A DNA stretch of 64,000 nucleotides from Psettodes erumei (taxonomy: Eukaryota; Chordata; Actinopteri; Pleuronectiformes; Psettodidae): positions 1 through 64,000 of the forward strand of contig JAFBJZ010000658.1 in NCBI GenBank assembly GCA_016785225.1, written 5' to 3'. The first letter of the stretch is position 1. Each line of letters begins with the position of its first letter. Made by a program: the position numbers and the translations under genes. The notes beneath the pieces are model-generated. The model had not been told where the DNA came from, searched no databases, and saw nothing but the letters and a program-made list of their open reading frames with translations. Shown piece by piece: positions 1 to 14,600 of this stretch.

Positions 1-550
1 GCACTTTTTATTTTTTGACATTTTTTGACATTGTTCGACATAGTATAGTATGTCGTTTTTTGGGTTTTTGTGACATACTACACTATGATGTTTTTTGACC
101 TTTTCTGCATTTTTAACACCTTTCATGCAATGGAGGGTTTATGAAACAGTGTTCTGAGATGTTTTGGGGCGTTTTCAGCACTTTTTATTTTGTGACATTT
201 TTTGACATTTTTCGACATAGTATAGTATGTCGTTTTTTTGCGTTTTTGTTACATACAAAAGTATGACCTTTTTTTCTTTTTTTTAACCTTTTCTGCATTT
301 TTAACACCTTTTATGTTATAGAGGGTTATGAAACACTGTTCTGTGATGTTTTGGGGCATTTTTAGCACTTTTAATTTTGTGACTTTTTTCACATTTTTCG
401 ACATAGTATAGTGTGTCGTTTTTTTGTCCCTTTGTGATATTCTAAAGTATGACATTTTTAAAACACTTTTTTGTTGATGTTTTTGCCTTTTTGAGCCAAA
501 AAAATGACACTTTTTAAATTTTTCAATCTTGTATATTATTGCATTTTTTG
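1..550. repeat. AT-rich tandem satellite, about 180-bp unit
   Basis: Repeat units begin with GCACTTTT at positions 1, 178 and 365, giving spacings of 177 and 187 bases. The third unit fades out by about 550. Each unit carries poly-T tracts, a CGACATAGTATAGTATGTCG core that is almost its own reverse complement, and a segment ending in GTTTTGGGGC. The array probably extends left of the window. Short open frames inside it are by-products of the repeat and not genes. I cannot name the satellite family. Confidence 0.85.
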
Positions 551-3500
551 CATTTTTACAACATGCTATAATATGACCTTTTTTACTGATTCAGATCCTT
601 TTCGCAATTTATCTTTCATAAATCATTAGTTATCACAAGTTACAATAAGAGCCACATCTGTTTGTTTTTTTAAATTGGAAATTCCTGCCTTACATTTCAT
701 GCAATCCTGATAAGAAACACACATAACCTAAAACAAAGAACAACCCACACAAAACATTTTTGGTGGTGGTGATGATTTGCGAAAAGATCCCCATCTGCCT
801 TCAAAGTTCTTCGAAAATTACTTTGGTTACTACTCATCCATTTAATGGCTGAGGCTGGAGTCTCTCCATTCATGTTTGTTAGGGTAGTCCTCTAACACCT
901 TGATTTCTCACACCCATGGATGGGAGTTTGACTGATTTACAGGTTTGTGGTTTATGGTGTTCTGTTTATCTGAAGTCATTAATACATTTATCTTTGACAT
1001 TGTTTTGTTTTGGGAGGGCTGATGGAAACAAGACTGCTGCTCACTTGAAGCAGGATTAATTTATTTAAACTCTGACCACCCCTCACATGACATTAAGTGT
1101 GTATTCTAGCAAGTTTCACATTTCTCTATTGCAATGCATGTGCTCATCACAAGGACAAATATACAGCCAAGTTTCACCATTGCACTTGAGCTCTTAATGG
1201 CTACATTGCTTATTTTGCCCTGCTGCTGACAAGAACATGAATTGTCAGGGGTTCATGCAGGAATCCACTTCAGCAAGGCCTAGTTGGGGCTCAGGGCAAA
1301 TCTGCTCTGTCTGCTTCCACTGTACTCCACCGAAGAATCCATATCTGTGGAATTATAATTTAGGGTAAATATTATCAAGTGCAATTGGAGAGGGTGTTGT
1401 GTATTTATGCTGGGGCCAAGAAGAGAGGTGCTGTGAAACTTACACCAACTTGGGCCCTGACCACAGGACAGTTTAGCTGGTGGCAGAGGAACCACTCCCA
1501 TTATGGGTAACAACAGGCATCAGGGAATACCCAGGTGAAAGGTCAAGGTGGAAAGTGATGTTATTTCCACAAGACCGTGTATCGTGGACTACAGCTAAGA
1601 CAACCCTGAAGAGGGAACAAGCCCATGTTTATAACAAACATTCAAGCTGTGGCTCACTTTCACTGAGCACACCCCTGTTCCTCAAGGTCTTGGCATTGTG
1701 AATTTCAGCTTTTTCTTCTTGTCTCTTATAAACCTGGTGGAGAAAAACAATCCATAATCCAAGTTCTCTAATCTTGTACAGGATAACTGTAAGCACCTCC
1801 ATATACTCAGGAAGGTGTCCCCGGCTTGTTACAACACTGGCACCAGTAGTAATCATGCTAATCCTTTTGTATCCATGGTAAACAAAATCTCTTGCAGTCA
1901 TTATCTTTTCACAGCCAAAGGCTGTCGGATAAGAGAATGTAAGAGAATGAATGAAGGGAGATGCCAGAAAGCAAGAGAGAGGGAAAGAAAAAGACCAATG
2001 TGAGAGAAAACAAATGGGATGGAAAGACAAGGGGACAAAGGGGAGGGAGAAAACAGTATTTAACTGTATTATATAACACTCTGCTCTGTGCCAGACAGCA
2101 ACTGTTGTCTCACTTCGAAATGATAGTTTTCTGTTGAAAAAAAGCTCCAGGCATTTCTCAGGCTTTATGCAAACTGATGCATGGATGTGCAACAAGGTCC
2201 AAACCCCTCCAAGAATGACATACCTACACTGAACAAAAATGTCAAGAGATCTTACATAATAACAATTAAGTGACATTTATGACTACAACCTAGAAGTATA
2301 AAGATGGCAAGCAGTCCGATCTTTTTAAAAAAACAGCCATCTATCACTGGGTAGAAGAGAAAGAGAGAGAGTCAGGGGTTTCAGGGACAACACACATAAT
2401 GAAGTGAAGCGGCAAAGAGGGAACCTGGGTGGCAATCTCACAAATCTGCTAAGTGACAATTGGACATGTTTGCCAAAGGCCAAAAATGAAAGGTAGCTCT
2501 AAGAAACACACTTCTCCCCACTGGCACCAGAGGTATAGCACTAAATTGACATGGAAATACCCACCAGGAAATTAAGGACAGCTGATGATCTGCCGAAGAA
2601 TGCAGAGTGAGTGTCCCAGCCTACCAGCTCAAGAGTCACTGATTGGTGACAGGTTGGCGGGCACTGGGCAAGGATAATAAGTGTTGTGACTGGGCACACG
2701 TAGACCATTGTGTAACTAGAAATGTAAGTTAAAGTTTATTTGAGATTTCACTCATTAAAAAATATAACTGACATAACTGACTGATTGAAGTCTGTCTCCC
2801 AGGATTGAGACAGTTCCAGGCGGTTTCCCTTGAAACAAAATGCACCCATAAGCAATTTTGGCTTGTATCCAGTGGCTTCATGTTTATGCTGCACCTTTTT
2901 CCCCAAAACAAATGTCTGTCAGGACAGTGGGAGCCTCATGTGATATAAATGTAACTCACTGCCTGACACGTAACCTTATCTCACCTTTGCTTCTTCTTAT
3001 TATTTGGGAAATGTTAGACATATTTCTGGGCCTCTCAAAAACCTTCTCATCTTACCATAACAGTCTGATTCAATATGCAATATTATTGTTACAGAACCCA
3101 AAGGCCTGAGCTGTCTGCCCATAGCAGACAGTTTGGTATTGAAATTCAAGCTGTAGTAATGAATCGGGTAAATTTAAAGATTCTCTGCCTAAGGTGAGTA
3201 TTGCAGCCGCCTCCACTTGGAACTGGCAGGAAAGCCATTTTCAACTGAGGAAAGTCCATAATTTTTGCAGGTAACAATCTTGTTTCACATGCATTTTACA
3301 GTAAAGGTATATAGGAGAGGCAAGTTCAGAAGGAGGCAACCGAAGGCCACAATCAGAGCTGATGATGTCTTTGACTGCAGCATTTTTTATATTTTAAATG
3401 TACATGAACTTTAGATGCAAGGAAATCTTCAATACATGTTCTTGACAATACTATGTCTATTTTTGGCCCTCCATTGGCATACGCATCTAAAAACAGGGCT

Positions 3501-6500
3501 CCTTGGAAACCTGTCCAGGCACACAGCAAAAAAGGAAAAAAAAAAATTAAATCACTCTAAAAACTTGAAACGCTCTGCCTCTCATAATCCCATGTGGTAT
3601 GTTCCCACTTAACGAGTAATTGTATTTTCTCTTCACGTATTTAATAGAACAACATGGCAGCAGTGCTCTTAATTTCTTCCTTGTGCTTGGAGGACAACCC
3701 AAGTGTTGAGTGCAAGGAGAAGTGCACACAATTAGCTAATATAATTCACAGATGTGCTCACTGGGGTGTTTTTGGTTGTTTTTTTTTCTCTTGCTCTCCC
3801 TCAGCATTACACAGCAGGCTGGGCAACCTGAGAGTCTGGACATGGGTCTCTGCTCTCACCCCAACGTGACCTACTGGCACATACATTTCAGATGACGTAG
3901 TAATTAAAATACACTAATTTGATAATAATGCAATAACAGCAGCACCCTGGAGGGCTAATTTAAAGAAAACATTTTCCCAGACCGCCGGTAAAGCATATGT
4001 AATGCCCCATAGAAAATACAGTAGCCTGTTGGTGTGCTTTCTGAGGCCTTGGGGTATTTCAGAGTGCAGATTTCATACCGCAATCATTAAAATCTTAGCT
4101 CCCTTTTGGCTGAGAGCGCCTGACTGGCGACAGCGCCTGTGAATGATACTGGATCCCTGAGGTGTAAAGTTGATGAATAACTGAGGTCACTTTGCAAAGG
4201 GGCAAGTCTGAAGCTCGTCGAGGCACAGTGACGATACAAGGCTGAACCCCCTGTTGTTTTAACTGAGTTCATGGGGCATCGCTGAAAGGTAAAGAGATAC
4301 ACAAGAGCAGCAGTGAACAGTGAAACACTGAAATTATCCAACATACTGCATAACTGCAAACCAAAACGGAGGTCTGTGCATCAATATCCTCCCTCATGCT
4401 CAGCTGATCACAACTATCCATCAACCATGAATATCATTAAGTGTGAGCCACGATGCACCGTCATTTTGGCCCTAATTCCTCCTCATCAAGAGACAAAGGC
4501 AAAACAAAAAACAGTGCACAGGGAAAAGAATTTGGCCCCTTTGTGTCCTTCCCTTTGTACCACTGGTGGCTTTGAAGCCCAAAGGAGTGGAAGTGAAAGT
4601 GATTGAGTTTGCCCAGTGAGGCTTGTTCTGCAGGACAAAGTTGCTCAAATCGTGCCTCATCACCCATTAGTGTGTGTTTATTAACAACATGTACAGTACA
4701 TTCACATTTGGGTTTGCTAATGAGCAGTGAGGACAACTGGGCTAGAAAGACCAGAGCATCAGCTTCACATTAGCTCTAGTGGAATCTGCTCATAGACATC
4801 TAAGATTTTCAGCTGGTTACCTTTAAATGAAATACATGACTGCAACTAGGACGCTATCTGCTCAGTCAAGGTTTATTGATTAGATTCGTAGCTTAATGAT
4901 GATCACAATGAGATGTATCCTCAAGTAAAACTGTATGGTGTTTGAGGGAAATGGTAAAACCTCTAGTGCACTTATGGATATCATTTATATTGTGCAGACT
5001 CCCAGAGGGTGGTCGTTGGCATGGTTTACTTTCACAGGCGCATGCTTCCATTTGTCATTGTTATGCTAAACACTGCTTTGGTATATAGGAAATTGAATTA
5101 AGGAGCCGTCCAGCGGCAGTCTTGTCCTTATCATTTCCATCAGCCTGATCAGAAACACATTGAGCTCCCTCCAACAGAGGGTCAGAAAGTCACGTAACCT
5201 TAGGCAGGCAGCCATTTCCTGAGCACTCCATCATGGACAGCCCTCTGTTGGCTTTTGGGAGTGATGTAACACATAAATATGGAGTTTCCTTGTGACCTAC
5301 AGTAGTCATACTGCTTAGAATGAACGGAGTCACACCATCTTTACAACGGTACAAACATGGTGGGAATTCTAAGAAACAAAACTTAATTTGGATCTACCTA
5401 GTTTGGAAAATACACTTCTTTAGTTCCAAATGAAACTGTCATATGATGGCTATAAGTCAACACTGGTGCTGTTAGATTTTTTGAAATGTCACTGTTATGG
5501 CTGCCAAAAATGAACAATGGAAAGAAAATGTCAGAAAAAAACTCGGTAAGTAAAATTAAAATGATCTGCATGGGCAGCTACCATTATAGTTAAGTGCGAA
5601 AACGTTTGTAATTTGGGTGATACCATTTAAGGCAATGGCAACATAACAGAAGACATAGCAATGACAATGAACCAAATTGAATATATGTCTCAGGAAGAAT
5701 GAATTTAAGTGCATTATATTCACACATTTGTCTCCCTGTTACTAAAACCCCTGCTGAGCAAAAAATTCTTAATATCATACTCCAAGGTGACGAGAAGATT
5801 TGGATTAATTTATGGTTTGCTGAGGAAACAATCCAGTGTGTCTACAATGGCAGATGGCAAAATTTACAACACAAAGAAAAATACAGTTTTACCACCATAG
5901 CAAATTGACAAATAATTAGAAAAATGAAGGTCGTACACAGTGATTGGTCAGGAACAGCAGGAATTATGTATTAGTACCTCATTTTACACAAAATACAAGC
6001 ATACACACTAACTAATTAAGGCTTATATCCATTCCCATTATCCATTACCAAATAGCCATTCACAGGCTTTTTGTAGATATGCTGATTGTTAATGAAGTGT
6101 CGAAGAGCATTTTAAAAAACTGGACTAAAAATGAAATGTGTTTTGCTCTTTTAAGACAGCAAATCTCAAAGTTGAAGAAAAGTGCAATGTTTACATAAGA
6201 CAGTGATTTATGCCAGTTATTCCACATTTTGTACCTGAGTAGAATTCTGATTTCTTTTTTTCCTTCCTCTTTGGAACAAATTCACATTACAAGTGCATAC
6301 AGTGCAAACATTTCAACATGTGCAGAATCTCTGTACATGTTGATGCTTAAGACAATAGAAAATAATACCAAAAAAAGGCAATGGAATAAAAATCAACAAT
6401 AACAAAAACTTTCAATCTTCATATAGGTAACCGTAAATAGGAACTATTTCTCTACTATACCATACTATACTATACTTACTCTGTTAACTGTGAGCCTTAA

Positions 6501-6670
6501 TAATGATACTCATCTCCTCTCATTTCCAAAAGGCACATCTCCTCTGCATAAATGTGTGTAAAATACAGAATATGACATCACTGTAATACTGTCAGTTGGT
6601 TGTGATTGTAAACTTCCTCATGATATCAATTAAAGAAGGCAAAAAAAAAAAAATCAACCCCTTTATCTCA
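551..6670. other. Gene-poor stretch 3' of rnf213
   Basis: I found no exon chain, recognisable protein motif or RNA gene in this 6 kb. It holds AT-rich single-copy-looking DNA and homopolymer runs, and the part nearest 6,670 must contain the rnf213 3' UTR. The longest open frame (1,629-2,276, minus, 215 codons) resembles nothing I know. Some GC-richer blocks, for example 3,950-4,300 and 5,100-5,250, could be conserved noncoding elements, but that cannot be judged without alignment. Confidence 0.6.
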
Positions 6671-6673
6671 TCT

Positions 6674-9600
6674 TCACTGCCTGTGACTACGCTCCTGCTT
6701 GATGGCGACACTGAACTTCCATGCCTCGACGTAATGGGACAGGCAGATCTCATCTGGGAAGAGCTCTTCCACATCAGGGGGAATGTCCACATCTTTGCGC
6801 TCCATGTAAGACACCAGTGTGTCTTTCAAGCTTTAAGAAACAAAGCGATCACTTTAAAATCAAGCAATCTGACCGCTCACAGAAATCATGATACATACAT
6901 GCAGACACTTAATTTTTAAATTCTGTGTTTTACGAAAAAAAAAAAACAATATTGCCCCAATATTATTGGACCTGTTGATTAACACAGTATCAAAGCTGAC
7001 AACTAGAGGTAAATTTGAAAGAATATCAACAGAAAATATTTATATTCTTTGAGTCATGATTCTTTGATGAGTTGGCAGCCTACCTAAAAGCGGACTGTTT
7101 GATGGCTGAATGGTTTCATAGGACAGAAATTTTCCTCATCAACCTAACCTTCTGTCTGTGGTCTCACCTAAACAACCAACTAACTCTCTTATTCAGAGAG
7201 CCAGTACTCACCAAACTAAACTTCAGATTTGCTTGCATACAACTTTAAAGCAGGAATGGCAATGATTTTGTTTTCTCAAAAATACACGTCTGGAGTCATT
7301 TCTACCCTCCAAACATAAACAACAAAACAGAATCAACTTACTGCTTTCATTTACCGCATTCAAGTATCTAGCTGACTTAGGAGGGGAAAAAATCCTTTTC
7401 CTTTCTTTAATCACATTTTCCAACTAACTTTTCAGAACTTACAATAATTTTTATATGAAATTGAAGATTTTGTAGACCTGTGCAAGGGTTGTTGAACTAC
7501 AAATAAATTATTGAATGGAAACTTGTTTTACCCCCAATCCGGTCTGTAGGTATCGGGTGCAGTGGGCTGTTTAAGGACCAGCAGTAGGAACTCATGCATC
7601 TCCAGGAGGAAAGTGTCAGCACTGCTCTTAGAGAAGAAGCCTGTCAGAAGCCTGTGCTCGTCCTCACCAAGAGCCTGTTTGTACTTCTCTGAGACCCCCA
7701 CGAATGGATCCTGAGGAACACAGTGAACACACATGAATACATGTAAGTCATCTATAATGGAAAAATGTAATAATTGAGTCAAAGATTTCTACTACTTCTA
7801 CTATAAATAATAGTAATCCCATTTCCACATCTGTATCTGTCTAATGGCAGCCGTGTGTGATGCCTTACCCTCTTGAGCCGCAGCATATTTTCTGATTTAA
7901 GTGAGGCCAGCAGTTGCCAGAGTGCTACACAATTCTTTAGACAGAACATGCTCAGGGCCTGTAGGCAAAACAGGGGAGAGCATAAAGTCAGACATCAATT
8001 AAGACCTTGTTCACCTAAATTCAACAATCACAGAGAACAAAACGCAACAAAGCAAGCAAAGCAGAAAAAGTTGCTTATAGGCACGTTTGGCAAATTGTTT
8101 GTAAGACAAAGTAGCAAAACTGTCCAGACTGGTTATTCTGTGCAAGAGAGAGAAATAACAAGTGCCTCAGATAGGCTGACCTTGAGGATATGCGGAGCCA
8201 TCTGGTTTCCCATCTGCAGAACCTCCTCCAAGTAGCAGGACAGCTGCATGTGAGGCTCTCCCCCAGTCATGGCAAGGAAACCAAGGGCCACTTCCAGTGT
8301 AGACAAGGCTTCATACACCTCACTGTAGGAGTGCAGCTCACCAGCCACAGCAAAGAGGGTGAGAGTCTGAAGAGGCTCCTGTACCCAGACACAGGGGTCC
8401 TAAATACTCATGAGGAAATTATCTACTGCGACATGTTATGGAACTTGGCAGTTCCACTTCACTACCTACTGTATATCATCTGTATAACTTACTTGCTGTA
8501 CTTTTGTTTTAACATCCTTCAGGATAATCTCATAGTTGCGGTCATGTCTGTTCACTAGCGTTGGAATGCCCTGTGGTAAAAGAAAGGACAGAGACGTGAG
8601 GGGAAAATAGCATTTTGGGCAAATCCACAGTACTTCTGCTTTTCATTTGCTCACATTGAGAGTGATGAGAGGTTTGCCCAGAAGGAAACGGGAAACGATC
8701 TGCCGCTGGATCTTGGTCAAGTCATACTCGTGGAGTGTCTCCTGGCCTCTCTCAATGCTGTACTGGGTGTTGGAGAGGATCAGGGGCATCAGGTCCCTCT
8801 CCAGCTCATACCGAATCACGTGCAGGTCAGTCAGATCTGCAGGACTCACTTTGTAGCTGGGGAGAGGAATAAACAGATCAGGCAACCAAGAGAAAGTGTC
8901 TCTTATAGCATTATGGCTACAAACATATTTTTTTGTGTTTTCACCCCTTTCTAGCTGTGATTTGGTAACGAAAACGTTTCTTTTATCAATCTCTCATTGA
9001 AACCAATACACAAATTACTTTACATTTTAAGAAGAAGTTTTTACAAACTGTTTTCTTGGAGTCACACATGTGCAAGTGAGAAAAATGTGGCAGGAGCGCC
9101 CCCACCTGGTCTCCTCTCCAGTGTGCTTGTCCACACAATAGACCAGGTCATTGTGCAGGGCAATGAGGTAGCTGACAAGCGCTGTTGAACACAAGCCTGG
9201 GCCTTGTCGCCGTGGTAACAGCACCTTAAAGTCACTGTTGAGGTCCAGGTCTTTCTGGCAGTACTCAGCTGGGATCTTAATCTCACCTGAACAACAACAT
9301 TTAATCCAAGTTACAATAAATCACGCAAATTGGACAGGCTGGTGTTTGTGTGACAAAAATGTGCTGTGTGCAGTGTTTGCATTTACCGTTGATGGCCAAA
9401 GACACTCTGAGCTGATTCCAGGTTGTCAAGAAGATTTTGACATATTTCTCATACCAGGTTTTCAGCGAAACTGCATACATTAAAAAAATCCATAAATTTT
9501 CCTTAAAAATGTACACATGTCAACAAGAAAGAAGAACCAAAATAGATATAGGCATAGGCACGCTGACTGTAACATATTAAAACACAGTTGTTCATCAGTG

Positions 9601-11687
9601 GCTTGCACGTGTGGAAGAGTTTGCTCTTTTATTCATTGTCTCCTTCCAGGTTAAAACAACTCACTCCTTGGCAGGCAGGTCTTTAAACTGTACAATACCA
9701 GCTATTTTACTATGACATTTCCGAGAAAGAGGTAATTAGGGGCTACATGGAACTGTGTGTCTCTTGAGCAAGTGAGTCATACAGTTGAAAAAGTTGAGAC
9801 CCACTGGTGGAGACAGTTCATTACCTGCTTTCTGACTGTGGAGGAATTCAGCAATGGTGCCACAAGGCAGCTCAGTGATGTTGTGAAACTTCTTGACCAG
9901 ATCCTTCTGGAGTGTGAGGATGTCGGGAAGGTGCTTAACTAGTCGGAGCTCTGCTTCCTAAAACAAACATAAAGAAACCACAATTTATTAAAAATGTGCT
10001 GTGTGACATAGCTGGTATTATTTCTGAAAATAGCAGAATTATGAGTGAATGAATTAAACACTTTTTGAAGCAACAGAAATTGTGCTGTATGACCCTAGTT
10101 TGTAAATTCGTAATTACCTTTTTTAAAATCTTTTAATAAATCACAGCAACTTTGGGGTAGAATATATATTTAACATTCATACTGCATGTTACAACACTAT
10201 TCTGCAGTTAGATACCTATTGTATAAGATGTTGATGTAATGCACTGTTGCAAGAGTAACTTCTCCAAAATTTGCATGTTGCATGTTTAGTCACTGTTTTC
10301 TCACCTTGTGCAAAAATCTCCAGAGCACAGGATGGGTGTCTTTGCCATCATTCTGCTCTACAACATGGGTGAGGGTCAAGAGAGAAACTTTTTCTCTGCA
10401 GCTCCACACAGCAGAACCATGGATCAGAGAGTTTTGGGGAATGGAGGCCAAGAAGAGACGAGGATCACCAAAGACGAGCTTCATGATTGGATTGGCAGAG
10501 ATGCGAGAGTCACCGCGGATGAATGCGTTCACTTCATTTAACTTTCTATCCAAGAGCTGTGCAGAAAAGACGACAATAGAAAAAATAACATTATATGCAT
10601 ATCTCGTACAGTCAGAATGATTTGCTGAAAATTAGACAATGTGCTTAATGTTTTATTACATTATATATGTAAAACTGATTTCTACCTTCAGCTGAGGTAT
10701 GACAATGGCATTGCTCACTTCCATTTCCCATCCATTTCTAGCCTCTTTGGTTGAGAGCTGATTGTCGTAAGGAACAGGCCCTGAAAGGGGAGACCAGCTG
10801 AGTTTAAACATAGAAGGTAATCTTTCACTTGTCATATTTTACTTTATATGCTGTCTTACCACAGTTGGTCCACTGCCAAAACTAGATATAACATTGCAAA
10901 GGTAAATCATGATCTAGAACTCCTCCATGTGTTGACTTAAATAACTAAAAGTCATACTATATAATTTCATATCTTCATCACATATCCTGTACATTGCAAA
11001 ATGACACCCTTCACATTTCTAAGCACTGGAGGGCACACGTTTGTTTTAACTAATATTTACACTACTCTTCTCCTATGTCACTGTCTTGAACATAAGCTAC
11101 ACAGCAAGGAAGGGTAAATAGTTTTTTGATTGTTGTTCCTTACACTTCTGTTGCTGGTGAGGTTGAAGGAGGCTGCTGATAAGCAGGTGAACAGTGCTGA
11201 CTGTGTCGTCTGTCCCCTTGCCCAGAGACCTGATGAGAAGTTTTATGTCCTTGCGCAGGTGAGCAAGCAGAAAAGCTCCCACATCAGGGACTGGAGGCTT
11301 GATGATGGCAGAGATAGACTACAAAAGCAAAAACAGATTGTGACTGATCACACTCTCCCATTCTTAATTCCAAAAGCACAAAATCAACAGTGCTATATCA
11401 CTAGAGCAATATGGTTTATATTCAGGACGTGCACCATTAAACACTTTAAAACACATAGTGGATATTACGAGGGGATATGTTCAATATCCAAACTCCATTA
11501 AAACAGTTCTCATTATTTTGTTCAAGCTACCTGTGGGTGGCTGCAGGCACCAACCAGCATTGCCATGTGAGTGAGCATGCGCACAATGTTGAAGGGAAAG
11601 GGGGAAATGCTCTTTGTGTCCAGCATGTCTGGATTGTCCCTACGACCTGGGTCACCAAGGATGTGGCCTGTCTGGGTACGGTCACCC
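6674..11687 (-). CDS. rnf213: rnf213 exons 55-67: C-terminal domain
   Basis: Exons 11531-11687, 11144-11318, 10686-10780, 10305-10556, 9825-9957, 9387-9470, 9106-9286, 8655-8856, 8493-8570, 8181-8399, 7869-7958, 7532-7710 and 6674-6830. They encode about 660 residues ending EAWKFSVAIKQERSHRQ before a TGA stop. Segments such as KVLLPRRQGPGLCSTALVSYL and DVEELFPDEICLSHYVEAW are typical of RNF213 C-termini. All splice joins keep frame. The 3' UTR lies below 6,674, and I could not fix a single poly(A) site. Confidence 0.93.
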
Positions 11688-14600
11688 CTATCAAAAGACA
11701 ATGTATAAATATAAACAATAAAATATTCAGTAATTTGCTGTCCCTGTTATCATATTTTGTTTCCTGAATTAATTAATTAAGTGACATACTGGATCTGAGC
11801 AACTTGAAATCCCTGTACAGGCCTGTGGTTGTTTCCTCCGATCACAACACCACAGTCCAAACAATGACTTGTTTGCATGGGCTGGCCACACTAGACAAAA
11901 GGAAACAGTGGGCAAGAAAAGCCATTAAGAATAGGAATACAAAAAAAAAGAATACTACATAAAAGAGACTGACAAACTTATTAGGAATCAGACTGAACAT
12001 AACATACCTCTCCAATGGTGCAGGGGTGACCATTCGGACAATCTATAGTAAGAGTAAATCCAAAATGCCTGAATGAATTCATATGAATGTAGCTGTACAG
12101 CATTGATAACCGACATATTTGATACACAGAGAATAATTATTTTGCTCATTACTTACAGTACCACTGCAATGGTCCCAGAGCTTGCTGAGCAACTGCTAAC
12201 ATGTCCTCTGGCATGGTGGGCAAGAAGGCGGCCTGTACCAACATATGAAGGGCATGCAGTTGAATTCAATGAAGGAAAAATTTACAACATTGAGAGACAC
12301 TTACATTGTAAATACCTGCATGTTGGCAGGTGCCCTTGCCAGTTGCTGGAGGGGAGCTAAGATCCCCTGGTTCCCACAGAGCAAGACAGCAGCCAGGTGA
12401 ACAGTTAAGTCCACCAACACACACTGAGCTCCAGACATCCCACGACGAACAGCCAGCAGCCCAAGTTGGTTAGTCAACAGAGACAAGGCAAAGGGCTTCA
12501 CCTCTGGGCTACCAAGGAATTTGGAGGTCTGGATGTAGGTCGTCAGTGCTTGCAATTGCTGTCAGCAGAAAGATGTATATGTATATACTGTACTACCACA
12601 AATTCACAAATTTGATTTGTAGGTTTCTGTAACTTCCACAAAGCATCTGGACATGTTAGCATTTTTGGCAGTACTTAACAATTTCTTGTGGTAATACAAG
12701 CTTAAAATATGTCAACATGTAAACAAATATGATGGATAATTAGAGCAGCTGACTGGATCTTAGTATAAGGACCTACTGTACCTCAGGCTTAGGATGGAAG
12801 CTAGTGTTGGCTTCTCTGTAGAGAGTGGTGACCTCTCTATACAGCGCCAACAGAAGATAACATGTTTTCCACTGTGGTAAGCATCTGCACCCCTATTAAC
12901 ACATGGCAAAAGAGTACGTAAACATGCATACAAAAGCAGAATTCTCCAGATTTCAACAATAAAGTGATGCAACATTACCTCACAAGTCTCGTCCAGTCCG
13001 TCCACTTTGCCTTCCAAGACCCCCTTTGCAACAGCATTTCTGATGGTCTTGTAGTCTTCCCCACACACAAGATACTGGTCAATTAGGGCGGCATCTTCAC
13101 TCTAGGTGAAATGAAAATGGAACCTCAACAACAATAGCTAATTGCTGCCTGTATTATATTCAGACAATGACTTTTGCCTTCATTTGGGGACCAACACTAA
13201 AAATTGCTCTGTGACTTTGATGACTAAACCTTTTGCAGAGCTTCTTCAGGGAAGAGCCAGCACATTTGGTCCACTTTGAGGAGTTTCAGGACAAATTCTA
13301 CTCCATGTTGGCTGCAGATCTTGCGGACCAAGTAGACGCGATACCAGTCATTCCCACTGTGCTTACACAAGTTCTCCACGCTGGTCAAGAAGGTTGTAGT
13401 TCCACTTTCACCACCTACCTGGAACTCTGGATTGAGTTTTGGTACAGAAAGAAGCATGGCATTTTGATAAAAATGAATACATTCCAAATACACTGATACA
13501 TGACAAGCTCTTTGAAAAACTATTGCTATATTTCATCCCAGTTACACACCAGTGGCTCTCAGTTTTTCCACGATTAGGCTTGCAGCCATATCCAGGTCCA
13601 TACGCACTCTGGCTACCTGTTGCAGGTACTCGACAGTGGCTGTTTCAGCAGACTGCCCATGCAAATGCAAGCAATCAGTCAGGAAGCCACTTTCATCTTG
13701 CAGACACACCTGCTGTTCTGCAATGGACCTGAAGTGTAACCTCTCAAACATGGAATCCTATAGAAGTGAAAAAAGGTAAAAAAGGAATTCACCCAGTGAA
13801 ATCAAGCTGTATCTCAATGTAACACACTGCAATCCATGAGTAAAATTTTAATTTTTTCTGTACCTCGAGGCAGTTCATGTACAAGCAGTAGAGTTCCGTT
13901 TTGTCCTTTTTATCCAAGATGTTGCTCTGCTCAACTGCCATCAGATGCTGCTGCAGGTAACCTTTAACTTCATCAAAGCTTCAAAAACAGGGCAATTCAT
14001 TAAGAACTGAGAAGCATGGCTTAAAATGTTAAAAGTGTACATAATATGCCACTGTAGCATCTCACCTGTACTTCAGCAGGAGTTTGAGCACTACTGATCG
14101 AACCACTGGATTTTTATCCACAGAGTCATCAAATGGAGAGAGCACCTTTGTTAGAATTTGTTGATTAACTGTAAAAAAAAAAAAAAAAGGATATTCAGAA
14201 CAAATTATGTATTGGCAGATACACAGCTGTGTGTATACACACACAATGGATCAGGTTAAAAGGGGTGACATACCTCTGAGAATGGGAACAGTGTTGGCTT
14301 CCACCATGAGAAAGGACAGCAAATGATGTATGACAGCTGAACAGGGGGGAGTGTTGTCCTTGAAGCACACAGTAGACACTAGGTCTATGAAGAAAGCATT
14401 GCACTGCTTCCTGAACTGAGCATGTTGGTTGATGAGAATCCTACACAAAACAAGAGAAACCCCAGTTCAAGCTTTTCTCTAAAAAAAAAATATTTATTAC
14501 ACATTCACACAGCAGAAAGGTACCTCATTATATCAAGGTACTGATAACAGTGCATTGTATATCAAATTATTGGTGTTTTCATATTTTTGATCTTTTAGGA

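Noticed and set aside
249..455. Lys-rich short open frame on the minus strand
   Set aside because: It lies wholly within the satellite repeat and its composition follows from the T-rich repeat unit.
1..550. Possible CRISPR-like direct repeats
   Set aside because: Units are about 180 bases, contiguous and without spacers, in a vertebrate genome; this is a satellite.
13418..13426. Alternative acceptor for the rnf213 exon starting at 13,418
   Set aside because: It gives a phase-0 entry, while the preceding exon ends in phase 1; only the acceptor at 13,426 keeps frame.
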